Shown in pieces: positions 1 through 13,600 of a stretch of DNA of 64,000 nucleotides. The notes beneath the pieces are model-generated. The model did no database searches. It was given only the letters and a program-made list of their open reading frames with translations, and was not told the DNA's origin. The position numbers and the translations under genes are program-made. Origin of the DNA: Flavobacteriales bacterium UBA6770 (GTDB lineage: Bacteria; Bacteroidota; Bacteroidia; Flavobacteriales_G; Salibacteraceae); contig CAJIZH010000003.1 in the NCBI GenBank assembly GCA_905181875.1, positions 620,001 through 684,000 on the forward strand. Reading direction: 5' to 3'. Position 1 is the first letter of the stretch. The number at the start of each line of letters is the position of its first letter.

Positions 1-728
1 ATTTCTGTCAGCAATTTAATGCAATAGGTAGGATAAACCCTTATTTAGCCTATCAGCGATTGATTGAGTCCTCTCCTACTCCATCTGCGGCTTTCATTAA
101 ACACAAGGAGTTCCATGCGCTTTGTGCAAGTCCTGAGCGTTTTCTCAAAAAAAAGGGAACTAGAATAATTACTGAACCTATTAAAGGAACAATCTCTAGA
201 AGTTCTGATATAACAGAAGATCTTGCTTTAATTGACAAACTAAAAAATAGCGAGAAAGACCAAACAGAGAATGTAATGATTGTGGATTTAGCTCGAAATG
301 ACTTGTCCAAAATCGCTATGAAAGGCTCGGTCAAGGTAGAAGAACTTTTTGGAATTTATTCGTTTCCCCAAGTACACCAAATGATTTCGAAGGTAGTCTG
401 CGAAGTGGAAGATAAAAAGGATCCCGTCGAAATAGTCCAAGCTATGTTTCCTATTGCATCGATGACGGGAGTGCCCAAGATAAGCGCCTTAAAAATTATT
501 GAAGAATTAGAAGACTTTCAACGAGAATTATACTCGGGTTCGATTGGCTATTTCACCCCAGAAAATGACTTTGATTTCAATGTTGTAATTCGATCCTTGT
601 TTTACAATGCATCAACTAAAAGATTGAGCTACGCAGCAGGTGGAGCAATTATAAACGCTTCAAGTCCTGAAGAGGAATACGAGGAAACTTTACTAAAAGC
701 AAAGGCAATTGAATCTTTATTCAACTAG
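1..728 (+). CDS. pabB: Aminodeoxychorismate synthase component I, 3' part (5' end outside window)
   Basis: Chorismate-binding enzyme that aminates chorismate to 4-amino-4-deoxychorismate in folate synthesis. The frame is open back to the first bases of the window, so this is a truncated gene; a TTG at 60 is internal, not the start. The visible part carries the family's C-terminal motifs: EPIKGTISR, the ARNDL motif, MTGVPKISA, SGSIGYF and the closing AAGGAI. The lysine of PIKGT is the residue known to act as nucleophile in PabB and is alanine in anthranilate synthase TrpE, so PabB is preferred over TrpE. It converges on the PorP/SprF gene with only 2 bp between stop codons and no visible terminator. 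The N-terminal part cannot be assessed. Confidence 0.85.
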   Translation, partial: FCQQFNAIGRINPYLAYQRLIESSPTPSAAFIKHKEFHALCASPERFLKKKGTRIITEPIKGTISRSSDITEDLALIDKLKNSEKDQTENVMIVDLARNDLSKIAMKGSVKVEELFGIYSFPQVHQMISKVVCEVEDKKDPVEIVQAMFPIASMTGVPKISALKIIEELEDFQRELYSGSIGYFTPENDFDFNVVIRSLFYNASTKRLSYAAGGAIINASSPEEEYEETLLKAKAIESLFN

Positions 729-730
729 GC

Positions 731-1630
731 CTAACGTTCGTTAAACCTCAAGCCCAAAACAACTTCGTGGGTTCCTGAGCTCACTTGTTTAATATCGTTT
801 GTAATGATATCATAGGCATATCCAAAAGAGAAGTTTTCTAAGAAATTGATACCCGCAAAAATCGAAGCTGCATCTTCAGAGCGATAGGTTCCTCCAAGCC
901 AAATCATTTCATTCCAAATTACTCGAGCACCAACATCAATCTGAGGATTAGTTGGCGGTATGTATTTAGCCTGAACCAATGGCTGAATATCGATTGCATC
1001 ATTTATATGAAAAGTATATCCCCCACTAAGGAAATAGTGATTTTTCAGTGAATTATCAGTTGTACTATAACCTTCTGCAAGCTGCAATTTGGTTCCAATT
1101 AACTGTGGTATAGAAAGACTTACAAAAAAGTCGTCGTGGTACAAATAAGCACCAAAAGCCGCATCAGGAGTATATGCTGCAGTCCAAACTGTCGCAATTG
1201 CTTGATCATTCTTTTCATTTAAATTAATCTCAGATCCATCGACTGCAAATTGCATAAGGCCCCCAGCTAAACCAAACGAAAGCTTAATTCTATCATTCAC
1301 TTTAAAATTATAAGCATAACTCGCTTTAAAACCGGTCTTTCTTGTAGGTCCAGTAACATCAGAATAGACATAACCACCAACACCCATATTTCCTTTACCA
1401 ATAGGACCATTCATACTTACTAAAAATGTTCGTGGGGCGTCTTGAATTCCCACCCATTGATAGCGGTAAGTAGAGTGAACGTCAAAATAAGAATGTGTTC
1501 CTGCAACGGCAGGGTTCAACACATAATCGTTGAGGAAAAATTGGCTATAATGAGCCAATTGTTGACCATGTGAAACCAATGACATCAATCCTAATCCTAA
1601 GCCGATAAATACTACTTTAAAGCTCTTCAT
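731..1630 (-). CDS. PorP/SprF family type IX secretion membrane protein
   Basis: Predicted outer membrane beta-barrel protein of 299 residues. It has a signal peptide ending near residue 22 (GLGLGLMSLVSHGQ) and then the family's typical start, QLAHYSQFFLNDYVLNPAVAG, followed by alternating amphipathic strands such as GGYVYSDVTG and FSFGYAYDI to the end. Members of the family are needed in Flavobacterium johnsoniae for secretion of the adhesin SprB (SprF) and in Porphyromonas for T9SS function (PorP). The gene begins 2 bp downstream of the stop of the 4134-residue SprB-like gene on the same strand, the same arrangement as sprB-sprF, so it is probably the dedicated partner of that cargo. That role is inferred from position. 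Confidence 0.88.
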   Translation of the reverse strand: MKSFKVVFIGLGLGLMSLVSHGQQLAHYSQFFLNDYVLNPAVAGTHSYFDVHSTYRYQWVGIQDAPRTFLVSMNGPIGKGNMGVGGYVYSDVTGPTRKTGFKASYAYNFKVNDRIKLSFGLAGGLMQFAVDGSEINLNEKNDQAIATVWTAAYTPDAAFGAYLYHDDFFVSLSIPQLIGTKLQLAEGYSTTDNSLKNHYFLSGGYTFHINDAIDIQPLVQAKYIPPTNPQIDVGARVIWNEMIWLGGTYRSEDAASIFAGINFLENFSFGYAYDIITNDIKQVSSGTHEVVLGLRFNER

Positions 1631-1632
1631 GA

Positions 1633-4600
1633 TTATCTAATTATAGTTACAGGACCACTCAATACTGACTCACTAACCGAAGTATCTTTAAGGTCAATGA
1701 TGTAATAATAAGTTCCTATTGATGTCGGTTGACCTTCGAAAGTTCCATCCCAAGGTATATAAGGGTCAGTTTCATAAATAGTTTGTCCCCATCTATTGAA
1801 TATAGTCACTTTAGCATCAGGAAAGTCTTTAAGAACTGCTATTTCCCAAACATCATTGACTCCATCTCCATTTGGCGAAAATCCATCATTAATTTCAATT
1901 TTATCATTAATGGTTACAACAACCGAATCGGTAACAAAACAGCTTTCTACATCACCAACTATTAATCTATAAACAGTTGTTTTTGTAACTGAAGAAACTG
2001 GATTCTGAACATTACTTGCAGATAGACCTGTACTTGGCGTCCATAGTATAATTGTATTTTCTGGAGCTGAAGGAGAACCTCCCAGGATTATTCTTTGCCC
2101 ATCAACCATTTTCACATTTTCACCAGCATCAGCAAATAGATTACCTCTTTGACTGATAATAATTGTATCCGTTTTAATACAAACATCTTGTCTAACTTCA
2201 ACAACATAGTTATTATCCCCTGGCTCTGGTAAAACACTAACAGTATCTTGTCTGCCCAAAAGTTTTCCATATCCATCATACCAGAAAGTAGAATAGAAAT
2301 CATCTGTATTAACCTTAACTTCAAGTTGTTCTGCAATTGAACCACTACAAGTAGTTCTGTTAGAGTCTAGTTGAATTAAGAACCTAAATTTGGCATCAAC
2401 GGAAATTGAATCAGTCGTCACACAATTGCTCTCATCAGTTACATTTATGGAGTATGTTCCTGGTAACAGATTTTCAACTTTCAATTTGTTCGAACCAAAT
2501 CCTCCAGGACCATTCCAAGCTATTCTAATTTTCTCAGTAGACGCAACAAATGCCGTTATAGTTCCATCATTGGCATTGTAACAAGTAGCATCAGTTGTTC
2601 TTGAGAAAACCACATTCAACGGATCTGGACCATTTACCGTAAATGATTGAAGTGTTTTACACTTACTGGTATCTGTAACTACAGCAGTGTAAATACCAGA
2701 ACAAATACTGGAAATATTTGGTGTTGTTTGCCCACCAGGAAGCCATTCGTAAGTTCCAGGACTAGTTCCTGAAATACTTGTAAAGATTGCTCCATCACAT
2801 TCCGAAGCACAACTTACTGATTGAATTGAATCTAAACCTATTGCAATTTTTCCTCCTGTATTATCTAATGTAATTGAGGTCGTATCCTTACAACCAAAGT
2901 TATCCGTTACCACAATATAGAATAAGCCAGCACTAACACTAATTAGCCTATCAGTTGTTTGAGCAGGAATAATTGGTGATGAAATACCATCTAACCAAGA
3001 ATAAGAATAGCCTGTAGTATTTGTATTTCCACCTTTCGTATTTGTGAAAATAATTCCATCTGCTACTCCACAAGATGGTAATACTTTTTCAACGTTGACC
3101 TCAATTTCTGAAGCTTCACCAATAGTTACTGAACTGGTAACTACGCAACCAACATTATCAACAACTTCAACAATGTAGATCCCTGAACACAGATTACTCA
3201 CTGCCGCTCCAGTTTTACCTAAAGAGGGCCAGGTATACTTGTATGGTGCTAGAGTACCTGATGCAAAAGCAGAGGCAGTACCTGAACATTCTTCAAAACA
3301 CCTCGTGTCTGCCGAACTTATAGTCACTGCGGGAGCCAAGTTGTTATTCAACCCTAGGCTAAATACTTCCGCATATCCTCTGCTATCGGTAACTGTTACA
3401 AACAGTACTCCTGCACAACGTTTTGTTGTACTATCAGCAGCGTCTCCATTATCCCAGTTGTATGTGTAAGGTGGTATTCCGCCAGTTACTGCAATAAATG
3501 CTTTGCCATTACAAACATTACAGTTAGGTTCGTCAGTATCAACTTGAATCAATATCAATTTCTGAGGTTGATTAATCACAACCGAGTCTAAGAATTGACA
3601 GCCATTAGCGCTCGTAATCGTTACGTAATTTACGCCAGCACATAACATTCGTGCTGTATCACCAGCATCTCCGCTACTCCAAGCATATTTATATACACCT
3701 GGTTTAAAAATAGATATTCTTGCTTTTCCGTCGCACTTTCCGAAAGAGGAAGCATTATTAATTACTGTAATTATTGTTCCAAGATTTGTAGGTGACTTTA
3801 CAGTATCTGTAACCACCGTAGCACAATTAGCAGCATCAGTTACTTTAACAGAATAGATACCCGAACATAAGTTAGAGACATCTTCACCTGACAAAGAACT
3901 AGGAGTCCAATCGAATCTATAAGCACCTGGGACTATTCCAGAAGGTGTAATAAATATTGCACCGTTACAAGACCCAATACATGTTTCGTTAATTACTGTA
4001 TCCAACGTCACTGTTGGTCCTGCTGGATTACTAATATCAAATCCAATAGATTTAACGCAGTTAGCATCGCTTACTTCAACAGTGTATGCTCCTGCTCCTA
4101 GTCCGCTAATGGAAGTTACATTTCCAGCTCCATTAGACCATTTAAAGGTTAAGGTTCCTGTTCCACCAACCGCAGTTACAGCAGCCGCTCCATTGTTTTG
4201 AGCACAATCAGCACTATCCGTAGTAACATTGACTAATATGTCTAAAGGCTCCTTGATATTTGCAGAGTCAACTGCTATACAACCTTTACTATCTCTTACT
4301 TCGACCAAATAAATACCCTTACATAATGGGCCAATAGTAGAATCTCTCTTACCTAAACTTGGCCATACATAGTTATAAGGTGCCGAGCCTCCAGTAGGAA
4401 CAACAGCTGCATTTCCATCGCAAGCTCCAAAGCAACTAACGTCATTTGTAAGCATTGCAAGAGTAGGTGCATTTTGACTACTTAATCCAATTTGGAAAAC
4501 TGCTGAATCTAGATTTGCATCCGTTACCGTAACATTTATAATACCTGCACAACGATTTATTGTACTATCAGTGGCGTCATTATTATCCCATTTATAAGTA

Positions 4601-7600
4601 TAAGGGATTAATCCTCCAGCTGGAGTAATTTTTATTTTACCATCACATAAACCACATTTAGGTGCAGTAGTATCAATTTGAGTTAAAATGATCGTTACTG
4701 GTTCTATAATCTCAACAGAATCGATTGCTTGACAACCATTTTTATCTGTTATGGTTACGTAGTTCATTCCACCACAAAGAGCAGTGGCAATATCTATAGA
4801 TTCTAAACTTGTCCATCTGAACGTAAGTGGCGTAACGCCACCAGCAACAGCAACTCTTGCGCTACCATCACAAATAGATTGAGCTGAGGCATTACTGATT
4901 TTTGTAATCGTTGTGCTCAATAATACAGTACATTGTGGTTCACTAATTTCAATCGTATCTAACCCAATACAACCTGATACAGAATCGGTAACCGTTAGGA
5001 AATGAAGTCCAGCGCAAAGTCCAGTTATAGTCTGAGTTGTGTCACCTGAAGGCAGCCATTTATAACCATAACTTCCGCTTCCACCTGTTGGGTTTGATAT
5101 ACCAATTCCATCACAAACACTTCGAACTGTAGCATTTGAAACCACAGAAGCATTTGGAATTAATGGAATAGCTGGATCAACCGTTATAGGCACACTAAAG
5201 CCTAAACAATTCTTTTGATCGGTAACTTTAAGGGTATAAGTATTTGGGCATAGATTTAATGTATCATCACTACTTCCATTTCCTTGTAACCAATCGTAAA
5301 CATAAATTGGATTACCACCTGTTACAGTAGTAAAAATATCCCCATCGCAAGCTCCAACACAACTTTCATCATTTACACTATCAACCGTTATGATTGGACC
5401 ATTTCTGTTTCCTATAGTGAAAGTTTTATTAACAGTACAAACTCTTGAATCACTTACTAGAACATTATGAGAATTGGCAGGATATCCGTTATCGGTATTG
5501 CTGGTAGTTATTCCTGCATTCGGCCAATTGAAGCTATAAGGTGCTTTTCCGTTAGTTACTGTAGCGGTGACACTGCCGTTTGACAAGCCACAATCTGCTA
5601 ATACTGTTGCAAAAGAAACTCCTATCGTATCAGGCTCTTCAACTTGAATTGTATCTAATATAGAACAGCCACCATCTTCAAAAACTTCTACAATATAACT
5701 TCCTGCTCCTAAACCGGTTTTAGCAAACAAGGTATCGTTTGATCCTGTATTCCATTTATAGGAATAAGGAGCGGCACCACCTGTTATGCTGCTAACTCTT
5801 ACAGATCCATCTGAACTACCATTACAATTTGCACTATCTGCTGAAAGTGTAACTGAAAAGTTCGTCGGAACTAGAAGTTTTGATGTATCCGAAGCTAAAC
5901 AACCTTTCGAATCTGTAACAGAAACGATAAAGGTCCCAGCACATCTGTTAGATATAGAATCAAGCGTATCATTAACAGAAGTATTCCACACATATTTATA
6001 AGGTGCAATTCCTTTGGATCCATTAGCCTTTATAACTCCATCGCAAGCCGATGAATTACAACTTAGCGGCGTCGTAACAGAACTACTAGCGGCTATATTG
6101 GTATCATTTTGAATATCAAAATTATAAAATGCTTTACAACCATTTGTATCTGTTGCAACTACATTGTATTGTCCAGCACATAAAGAATCAGCATCTTGAG
6201 TTATATCTCCGTTAGACCAGAAATAAGAAACGGGAGCCTGAGAAAACAATAAAGTTAAGTTTACTTCTCCATCGCACACACCATTACAAGTGGCATCCAC
6301 TATTCCATTATTAGGTCCACCTGTTGGAAATAATCTTGGAGCCCCTCTGTCATTTACAGAAGAGGTATCTTGCATAAAGCAACCATTTGCATCTGTAGCA
6401 GTAAAATTATATAAACCGCTATACAAGTTATTGATAAATTGTCCGGTGCCGATAACTGTTCCATTACTATCCCAAACAACGCTATAAGCTGGTGGCGTTT
6501 GATTTTGAGTTCCTCCAAAAATCCTTACTCTTATCGTTCCATTACTATCACCACAAGTTGCACTTCCTCTTGCTAAAACAAATGCTCGCAAATCCGTTGG
6601 TTGATCCAATGTATAGGTCGCCGAAGTAGAACAAAGACCAACTGCATCAGTTACCTTTACTGTATATGCAACATTACCAATTAGTTTAATTGCAATGCTA
6701 TCAGAGGTAGATAATGTCGTTACTGGGTCTCCATTAGATGCCGTCCAAGCATATGTATAGATTCCACTTCCACCACTCGGAGTAATTGTAAGACTCCCAT
6801 CAGGTTCATTAAAACATTTTACTTCAATAGAATCTGAAAAACTTAGACTTAAAGGCGCAGGTTCATTTAAAATAATTGTATCAAATGCATTACACAAATT
6901 ATCGTCTGTAACCTTAACATAATAAACTACACTACCACTTAAACCTATTGCAACACTATCCTTCCCAGTTTGAGTCGATACTCCGGCCTTCCAATCAAAA
7001 ATGAATGGAGCATCTCCATTTATTGGGGTCGTTGTAACGCTTCCACCTGTTCCACCAGCACATAATACAGATATTGAATCTGTAAACTGAATTCTAAATT
7101 TAGATGGATTTGTAAGTGTAATTGTATCTTTTGATACACAACCTCCACCATCACGTATGGTAACGATAATAGGAACGCCAGAAGGTAAATTAGTTCTGTC
7201 ACTATCTGAAATACCAGTAGTTCCATGAGTCCATGTAAAAGCATATGGACTATTTCCTCCTGTTGGAGTTGAAATCAATCTTCCATTTGATAAACCGTCA
7301 CAACTTGGATTTTGGATTAATGTAAATGAAGGATTGATGTTTCCGGGAGGTGTTAGCAATTGAGAAACTGTATCTGAAGTACATCCTTTTGAATCAGACA
7401 CTACAACTGATAAAGTCCCAGGAGGTAAAGAAGTTCTTATACTATCATTAGAAGTACCTACTCCAGCACCAATCCACGTATAGCTATATAAGGGACTTGA
7501 ATTATTTGGCGTCCCTCCTGTTGGTGTAACAGTTACATCACCAAGTCCACCCGAAGAACCACACCCAGGATTATTAACAACAGAAAATGAGGCTTTTAAC

Positions 7601-10600
7601 GTATCTGGAGATCCGATCGAATCGATTTTAATCAATTCACAATTGTTCTTATCTGTGATGGTAACAATGAAAACACCTGCTCGCATGAACTTACTCGTAT
7701 CATCATTGATGCCTCCATTTCCTGAATTCCAGTTATATGTATAACCAGGAGTTCCTCCAGAAGGAATAACATAGGCTGTACCATTAGTGTCTCTTCCACA
7801 ATTGACAGTATCTTTTATAACGGTTGCAATTAGCGGATTTATAGGTCCTGTCATGTTATAATCAACAGAATCTTTACAACCCTTACTATCGACTATATTT
7901 AATTTAAAGGTTCCAACTGGAATACTATCTCTTAAACTATCTGCAACTGCATTTTTCCCAATACCATTCCAATTGTATGTATAACTTGGGGCTGCACCTC
8001 TTGTGCCTCCTGTTACAATTGATCTTACAAAACCAGTAGAATCGGTTGCGCATGAGACAGGTTGTGTGACTTGTACATTAATTACCATGGAATCTGGCTG
8101 GCCTAGAACTGTAGTTGCAGATGCTTTACAACCGCCTGCATCTTCTACATTTACCGTAATGGTATCCGAAGGAGTATCAATCCAAATACTATCAGATGTT
8201 CCTTTCTTCCCTGCTTTTGCAATGAACGTATATGTTTTAATGCCCGCTCCTCCAGTAATAGTCGCATAAACGGAACCCGTTGAATCTCCAAAACAATCTG
8301 GTTCATCGATTAAGGTAAACGTTACTGCAATGTTACTGTTTGAGTTAATTAAAGTGTCTGTTTTTGTTATTTCACAACCCTTTGCATCTCGCACTAGAAC
8401 TTCAATAACTCCTGAAACTATGTTAGTAAACACACTATCTCCAATACCTGTGTTTTGACCGTTAGCTCCAACCACAATAAATGTATACGGTTTAGATCCT
8501 CCTGTTACATTTAATTCATTAGAACCTGCAGCAGTGCAAGTTGGAAGTACTTTTTTAGAAAATGAAGCATCTAATGCTTGTACCGGCTCAGTAAGTGTCC
8601 AAGATGTATCGTAATCACAAGTTCCGTTAGCAACTGTTACACTGTAAATTGTATTTGCTAATAAATTCTTTGCAGTATCATTTGTACTTCCTGCATTTGC
8701 TGTCCAACGGTAGTTCGTATAAGGTGGGCCTGAACCGCCTGATGGTATAACTATGATTTGTCCGCTATTATCCCCAAAACAATTTACATCAGTTACCAAA
8801 CTATTTCCAAAATTGACTCCGCTTGCTGGTTCAGTAATTTCAAATAAGGTATCACCTGTACAGGTTTTACTATCTGTTACAGTTAATCTATAAGTATTTG
8901 CTGCTAAACCGGTTAATGTTGTTGTTTGTCCCGTCTGAACTGGATTCCATACATAAGTTGTATACACTCCTGAACCGCCACTTGGGGTTACAGTTATGGC
9001 TCCAGTACTTGCTCCTTTACACAATACATTTTGTAAAGTGAAATTGCCAAAAGTGATCGTATCTGCTGGTTCTCCTACTGTAAATAAAGTATCCTTCGGA
9101 CAGGCTTTACTATCTGTAACCGTTAATCTATAAGTGCCTGCTGTTAATCCAGTGATATTTGTAGAAGAACCCGTCTGGACTGGATTCCATACATAATTTG
9201 ATGCCGGGAATATCCCTGAACCACCACTTGCGGTTACATTGATACTTCCATCATTTCCACCTTTACAAGATACATCGCCTATAGTAAAGTTATTGAAGAA
9301 AATGTCGTTAGGCTCAGTCAATAGAATAGTAATCGTATCCTCACAACCTTTTGAGTCCGTAACCGTGACTTTATATTTAATACCTCCTGACAGGTTTGTA
9401 GCAATACTATCCGCCCCCGCTTGTGTTGTTACTCCTGCTGGCCATGCATAATTATAACCTGTTCCTACTGTCCCGCCTGATACTTGCACGCTTGCACTTC
9501 CATCATTATCCCCAGTACAATCTAATGATGAAATTACTGTTGTTCCTGTTGCTGACAATGCTGTAGCTGGTTGAGTAAGTGTCCATGAGGTATCAAAATC
9601 ACAAACTCCATTGGCAACGGTTACACTGTAAATTGTATTTGCTAATAAATTCTTTGCAGTATCATTTGTACTTCCTGCATTTGCTGTCCAACGGTAGTTC
9701 GTATAAGGTGGGCCTGAACCGCCTGATGGTATAACTATGATTTGTCCGCTATTATCCCCAAAACAATTTACATCAGTTACCAAACTATTTCCAAAATTGA
9801 CTCCGCTTGCTGGTTCAGTAATTTCAAATAAGGTATCACCTGTACAGGTTTTACTATCTGTTACAGTTAATCTATAAGTATTTGCTGCTAAACCGGTTAA
9901 TGTTGTTGTTTGTCCCGTCTGAACTGGATTCCATACATAAGTTGTATACACTCCTGAACCGCCACTTGGGGTTACAGTTATGGCTCCAGTACTTGCTCCT
10001 TTACACAATACATTTTGTAAAGTGAAATTGCCAAAAGTGATCGTATCTGCTGGTTCTCCTACTGTAAATAAAGTATCCTTCGGACAGGCTTTACTATCTG
10101 TAACCGTTAATCTATAAGTGCCTGCTGTTAATCCAGTGATATTTGTAGAAGAACCCGTCTGGACTGGATTCCATACATAATTTGATGCCGGGAATATCCC
10201 TGAACCACCACTTGCGGTTACATTGATACTTCCATCATTTCCACCTTTACAAGATACATCGCCTATAGTAAAGTTATTGAAGAAAATGTCGTTAGGCTCA
10301 GTCAATAGAATAGTAATCGTATCCTCACAACCTTTTGAGTCCGTAACCGTGACTTTATATTTAATACCTCCTGACAGGTTTGTAGCAATACTATCCGCCC
10401 CCGCTTGTGTTGTTACTCCTGCTGGCCATGCATAATTATAACCTGTTCCTACTGTCCCGCCTGATACTTGCACGCTTGCACTTCCATCATTATCCCCAGT
10501 ACAATCTAATGATGAAATTACTGTTGTTCCTGTTGCTGACAATGCTGTAGCTGGTTGAGTAAGTGTCCATGAGGTATCAAAATCACAAACTCCATTGGCA

Positions 10601-13600
10601 ACGGTTACACTGTAAATTGTATTTGCTAATAAATTCTTTGCAGTATCATTTGTACTTCCTGCATTTGCTGTCCAACGGTAGTTCGTATAAGGTGGGCCTG
10701 AACCGCCTGATGGTATAACTATGATTTGTCCGCTATTATCCCCAAAACAATTTACATCAGTTACCAAACTATTTCCAAAATTGACTCCGCTTGCTGGTTC
10801 AGTAATTTCAAATAAGGTATCACCTGTACAGGTTTTACTATCTGTTACAGTTAATCTATAAGTATTTGCTGCTAAACCGGTTAATGTTGTTGTTTGTCCC
10901 GTCTGAACTGGATTCCATACATAAGTTGTATACACTCCTGAACCGCCACTTGGGGTTACAGTTATGGCTCCAGTACTTGCTCCTTTACACAATACATTTT
11001 GTAAAGTGAAATTGCCAAAAGTGATCGTATCTGCTGGTTCTCCTACTGTAAATAAAGTATCCTTCGGACAGGCTTTACTATCTGTAACCGTTAATCTATA
11101 AGTGCCTGCTGTTAATCCAGTGATATTTGTAGAAGAACCCGTCTGGACTGGATTCCATACATAATTTGATGCCGGGAATATCCCTGAACCACCACTTGCG
11201 GTTACATTGATACTTCCATCATTTCCACCTTTACAAGATACATCGCCTATAGTAAAGTTATTGAAGAAAATGTCGTTAGGCTCAGTCAATAGAATAGTAA
11301 TCGTATCCTCACAACCTTTTGAGTCCGTAACCGTGACTTTATATTTAATACCTCCTGACAGGTTTGTAGCAATACTATCCGCCCCCGCTTGTGTTGTTAC
11401 TCCTGCTGGCCATGCAAATGTGAATCCTGGAGTTCCACCAACAACTGAAACACTTGCAATTCCGTTGGTATCGCCTGCGCAATCAAGAGAGTCAACAATT
11501 GCAGTCTTTAAGGTGAGGCCTAAAAGCGGCTCTGTAAGTGTTACCGTATCTTTATCGGAGCAAGCCCCTAGAGTACTCGCCGTAACTATATATTGACCCG
11601 CTGGTAAATTTGTTGCATTGCTATCAGTTTGCACTGGTGAGCTATTCCAAGAATATGAAATGCCTGCATCACAATACAAAATATCAAGATTTGGTCTGTT
11701 TTTAATGATCACAGTTGCAGAGTCCTTTAAACAAGCATTTTCAGTTTTTGAAGCAAAATAAGCAACGGAGTTAAAGCTTGTTGTTGTGTATTTGACCGTT
11801 GCATTAGAAGGGAAGCCTGCTGATTCATTATCATAACATATCTGCACAACAATATTGGAATTACCATCCCAAACAAACTCCTGACCAAATGAAATGGTGA
11901 CTTTAGTAATGAAAGGGTTAAATGCAAAACTTGAAGCATTAAATACTTCAAATAGTCCACCAACAAAGCCGCTATCTAAGTTTGATGAATCCGTACAGCC
12001 AATATTTACTGAATAATTCTTTACTGAGGAAAAAGCTGAAGTTGTTGTCTTGTCAAATGCTATTTTAGAAATTCTACCTGCCTCATATCCTTGTGCTTTC
12101 AATTCAGTAGCCAAGTAAAGGTATTGCTGCTTAGCGTTGTCTACCTGCCCTAACGGAGCAGGGTACCCGTTAAATGTGTTCACACTTGCACCGGCACCTA
12201 TTGAAACGGTTGAAGTAGTTGCACATTTAGCTGTAGTTGACGAATATACTCCGCAAGAAGTAATTACAGCAATTGAAGCTGCCTCTCCATCTGACCCACC
12301 TTTACACGATATATTTGTAGAATCAATAATAGAGACACCCACTTTGGGGTTCTGATCGACACTGAAACTATAAACGCTATCGCAGCCATTATCGTCGCTA
12401 ATTGTTACAAGTTGTTGACCTGCACAAAGACCCGTTGGGTTTGATATGGTATCACCACTTGGAGACCATTTATACCTATAAGCTCCATTTCCACCAGTAA
12501 CCGATGATATATTTACGGCACCCGTACACCCACCCAAACAGTCAATATTTGTGGGTGTAGCTTTTGCCACAGATATTGGAAGAGTTACAGCCAAATTAAA
12601 CCCTGCTGACTTTAACGTTTTCATATCGAAAGAATCAATAACTGTTACAACATATGATATGCTTGACGGTATGTTAAAGATAGTTTTGGTATTTGCCGAA
12701 ATCCGCACCCCTGCACTATCCCACTTGTAAGCAAATGGCCCTATTCCGCCTTCATGATTAACAGTTAAAAAACCATCATTTCCTTTAAAACAGGTCTCTT
12801 TAGTACCGGTAATTACTGCCTTATTTAAATCACCGACTATAACTATGGTAGAAGTGATAGATGCTACCGCATTTAACGGACAATTATCATCTCTTGCATC
12901 AAACGAAACATTGAAATTACCTATTGCTGCTGCTGGCACTGTCCAACAGACTTTGGCATTCGCAGGATTAATTCCTACCTGAGTAGACGTCACTATTCCA
13001 CTTAATGCAGTATTGGCATTTGAAGTTAACGTTAATGTATCTCCTGTATTAACATCAGAAAAAGGCATTTCGAAACAAAGTATTGCTGAGGTTTTTGTCT
13101 TAACACTCGTAGAATCAACTTTGGCGCCACCTGTAACATTTGTAATTCCTCCAACAACAATAACTGGAGGAGTATTGGTACCGCATGCAACAACTGCAAA
13201 TTGAATATCACGCATTACGCTTCCTATTTTTTTGCCCGTTACTCGATCATATTCATCACAAATAACTACAATCGTATAAGAACCAGTTGTATTAGGTGCA
13301 GTAAAGGTAAGATCTCCTGTACTAAAATCAATCCCTATATCACTTTCATCAAGTGTGCTATTGTAGCTCATATTCGTGTTTTCTGCAGTTCTAGCCTTAA
13401 TTACTCTGAAGAACAAGGAATCTCCTTCCGTATCGACGGCACCATAACTATACGCTACTTGCTGCCCTAAACATAAAGCTGGAGCGGGTAGACTAGTAAA
13501 TACAGGTGAATTATTCGTCGAATCCGTATTATTAAAAATCTCTGCCTCTACGTATAGTCGATTATTATTTCGACCAGATACAACAAGATTTGTAGAAGTA

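Noticed and set aside
60-728. pabB-like gene starting at the TTG at 60
   Set aside because: The frame is open upstream to the window edge and encodes family-like sequence (NPYLAYQRLIE), so the true start lies outside.
8637-11416. CRISPR-like array suggested by regular repeats
   Set aside because: The unit is 984 bp, fully coding and in frame with no spacers.
9239-11596. Plus-strand open frames starting at 9239, 10223 and 11207 with identical products (MILPSFPPLQD...)
   Set aside because: They are antisense shadows of the 984-bp repeat in the giant gene; the spacing is exactly the repeat length, and they have no recognisable domain.
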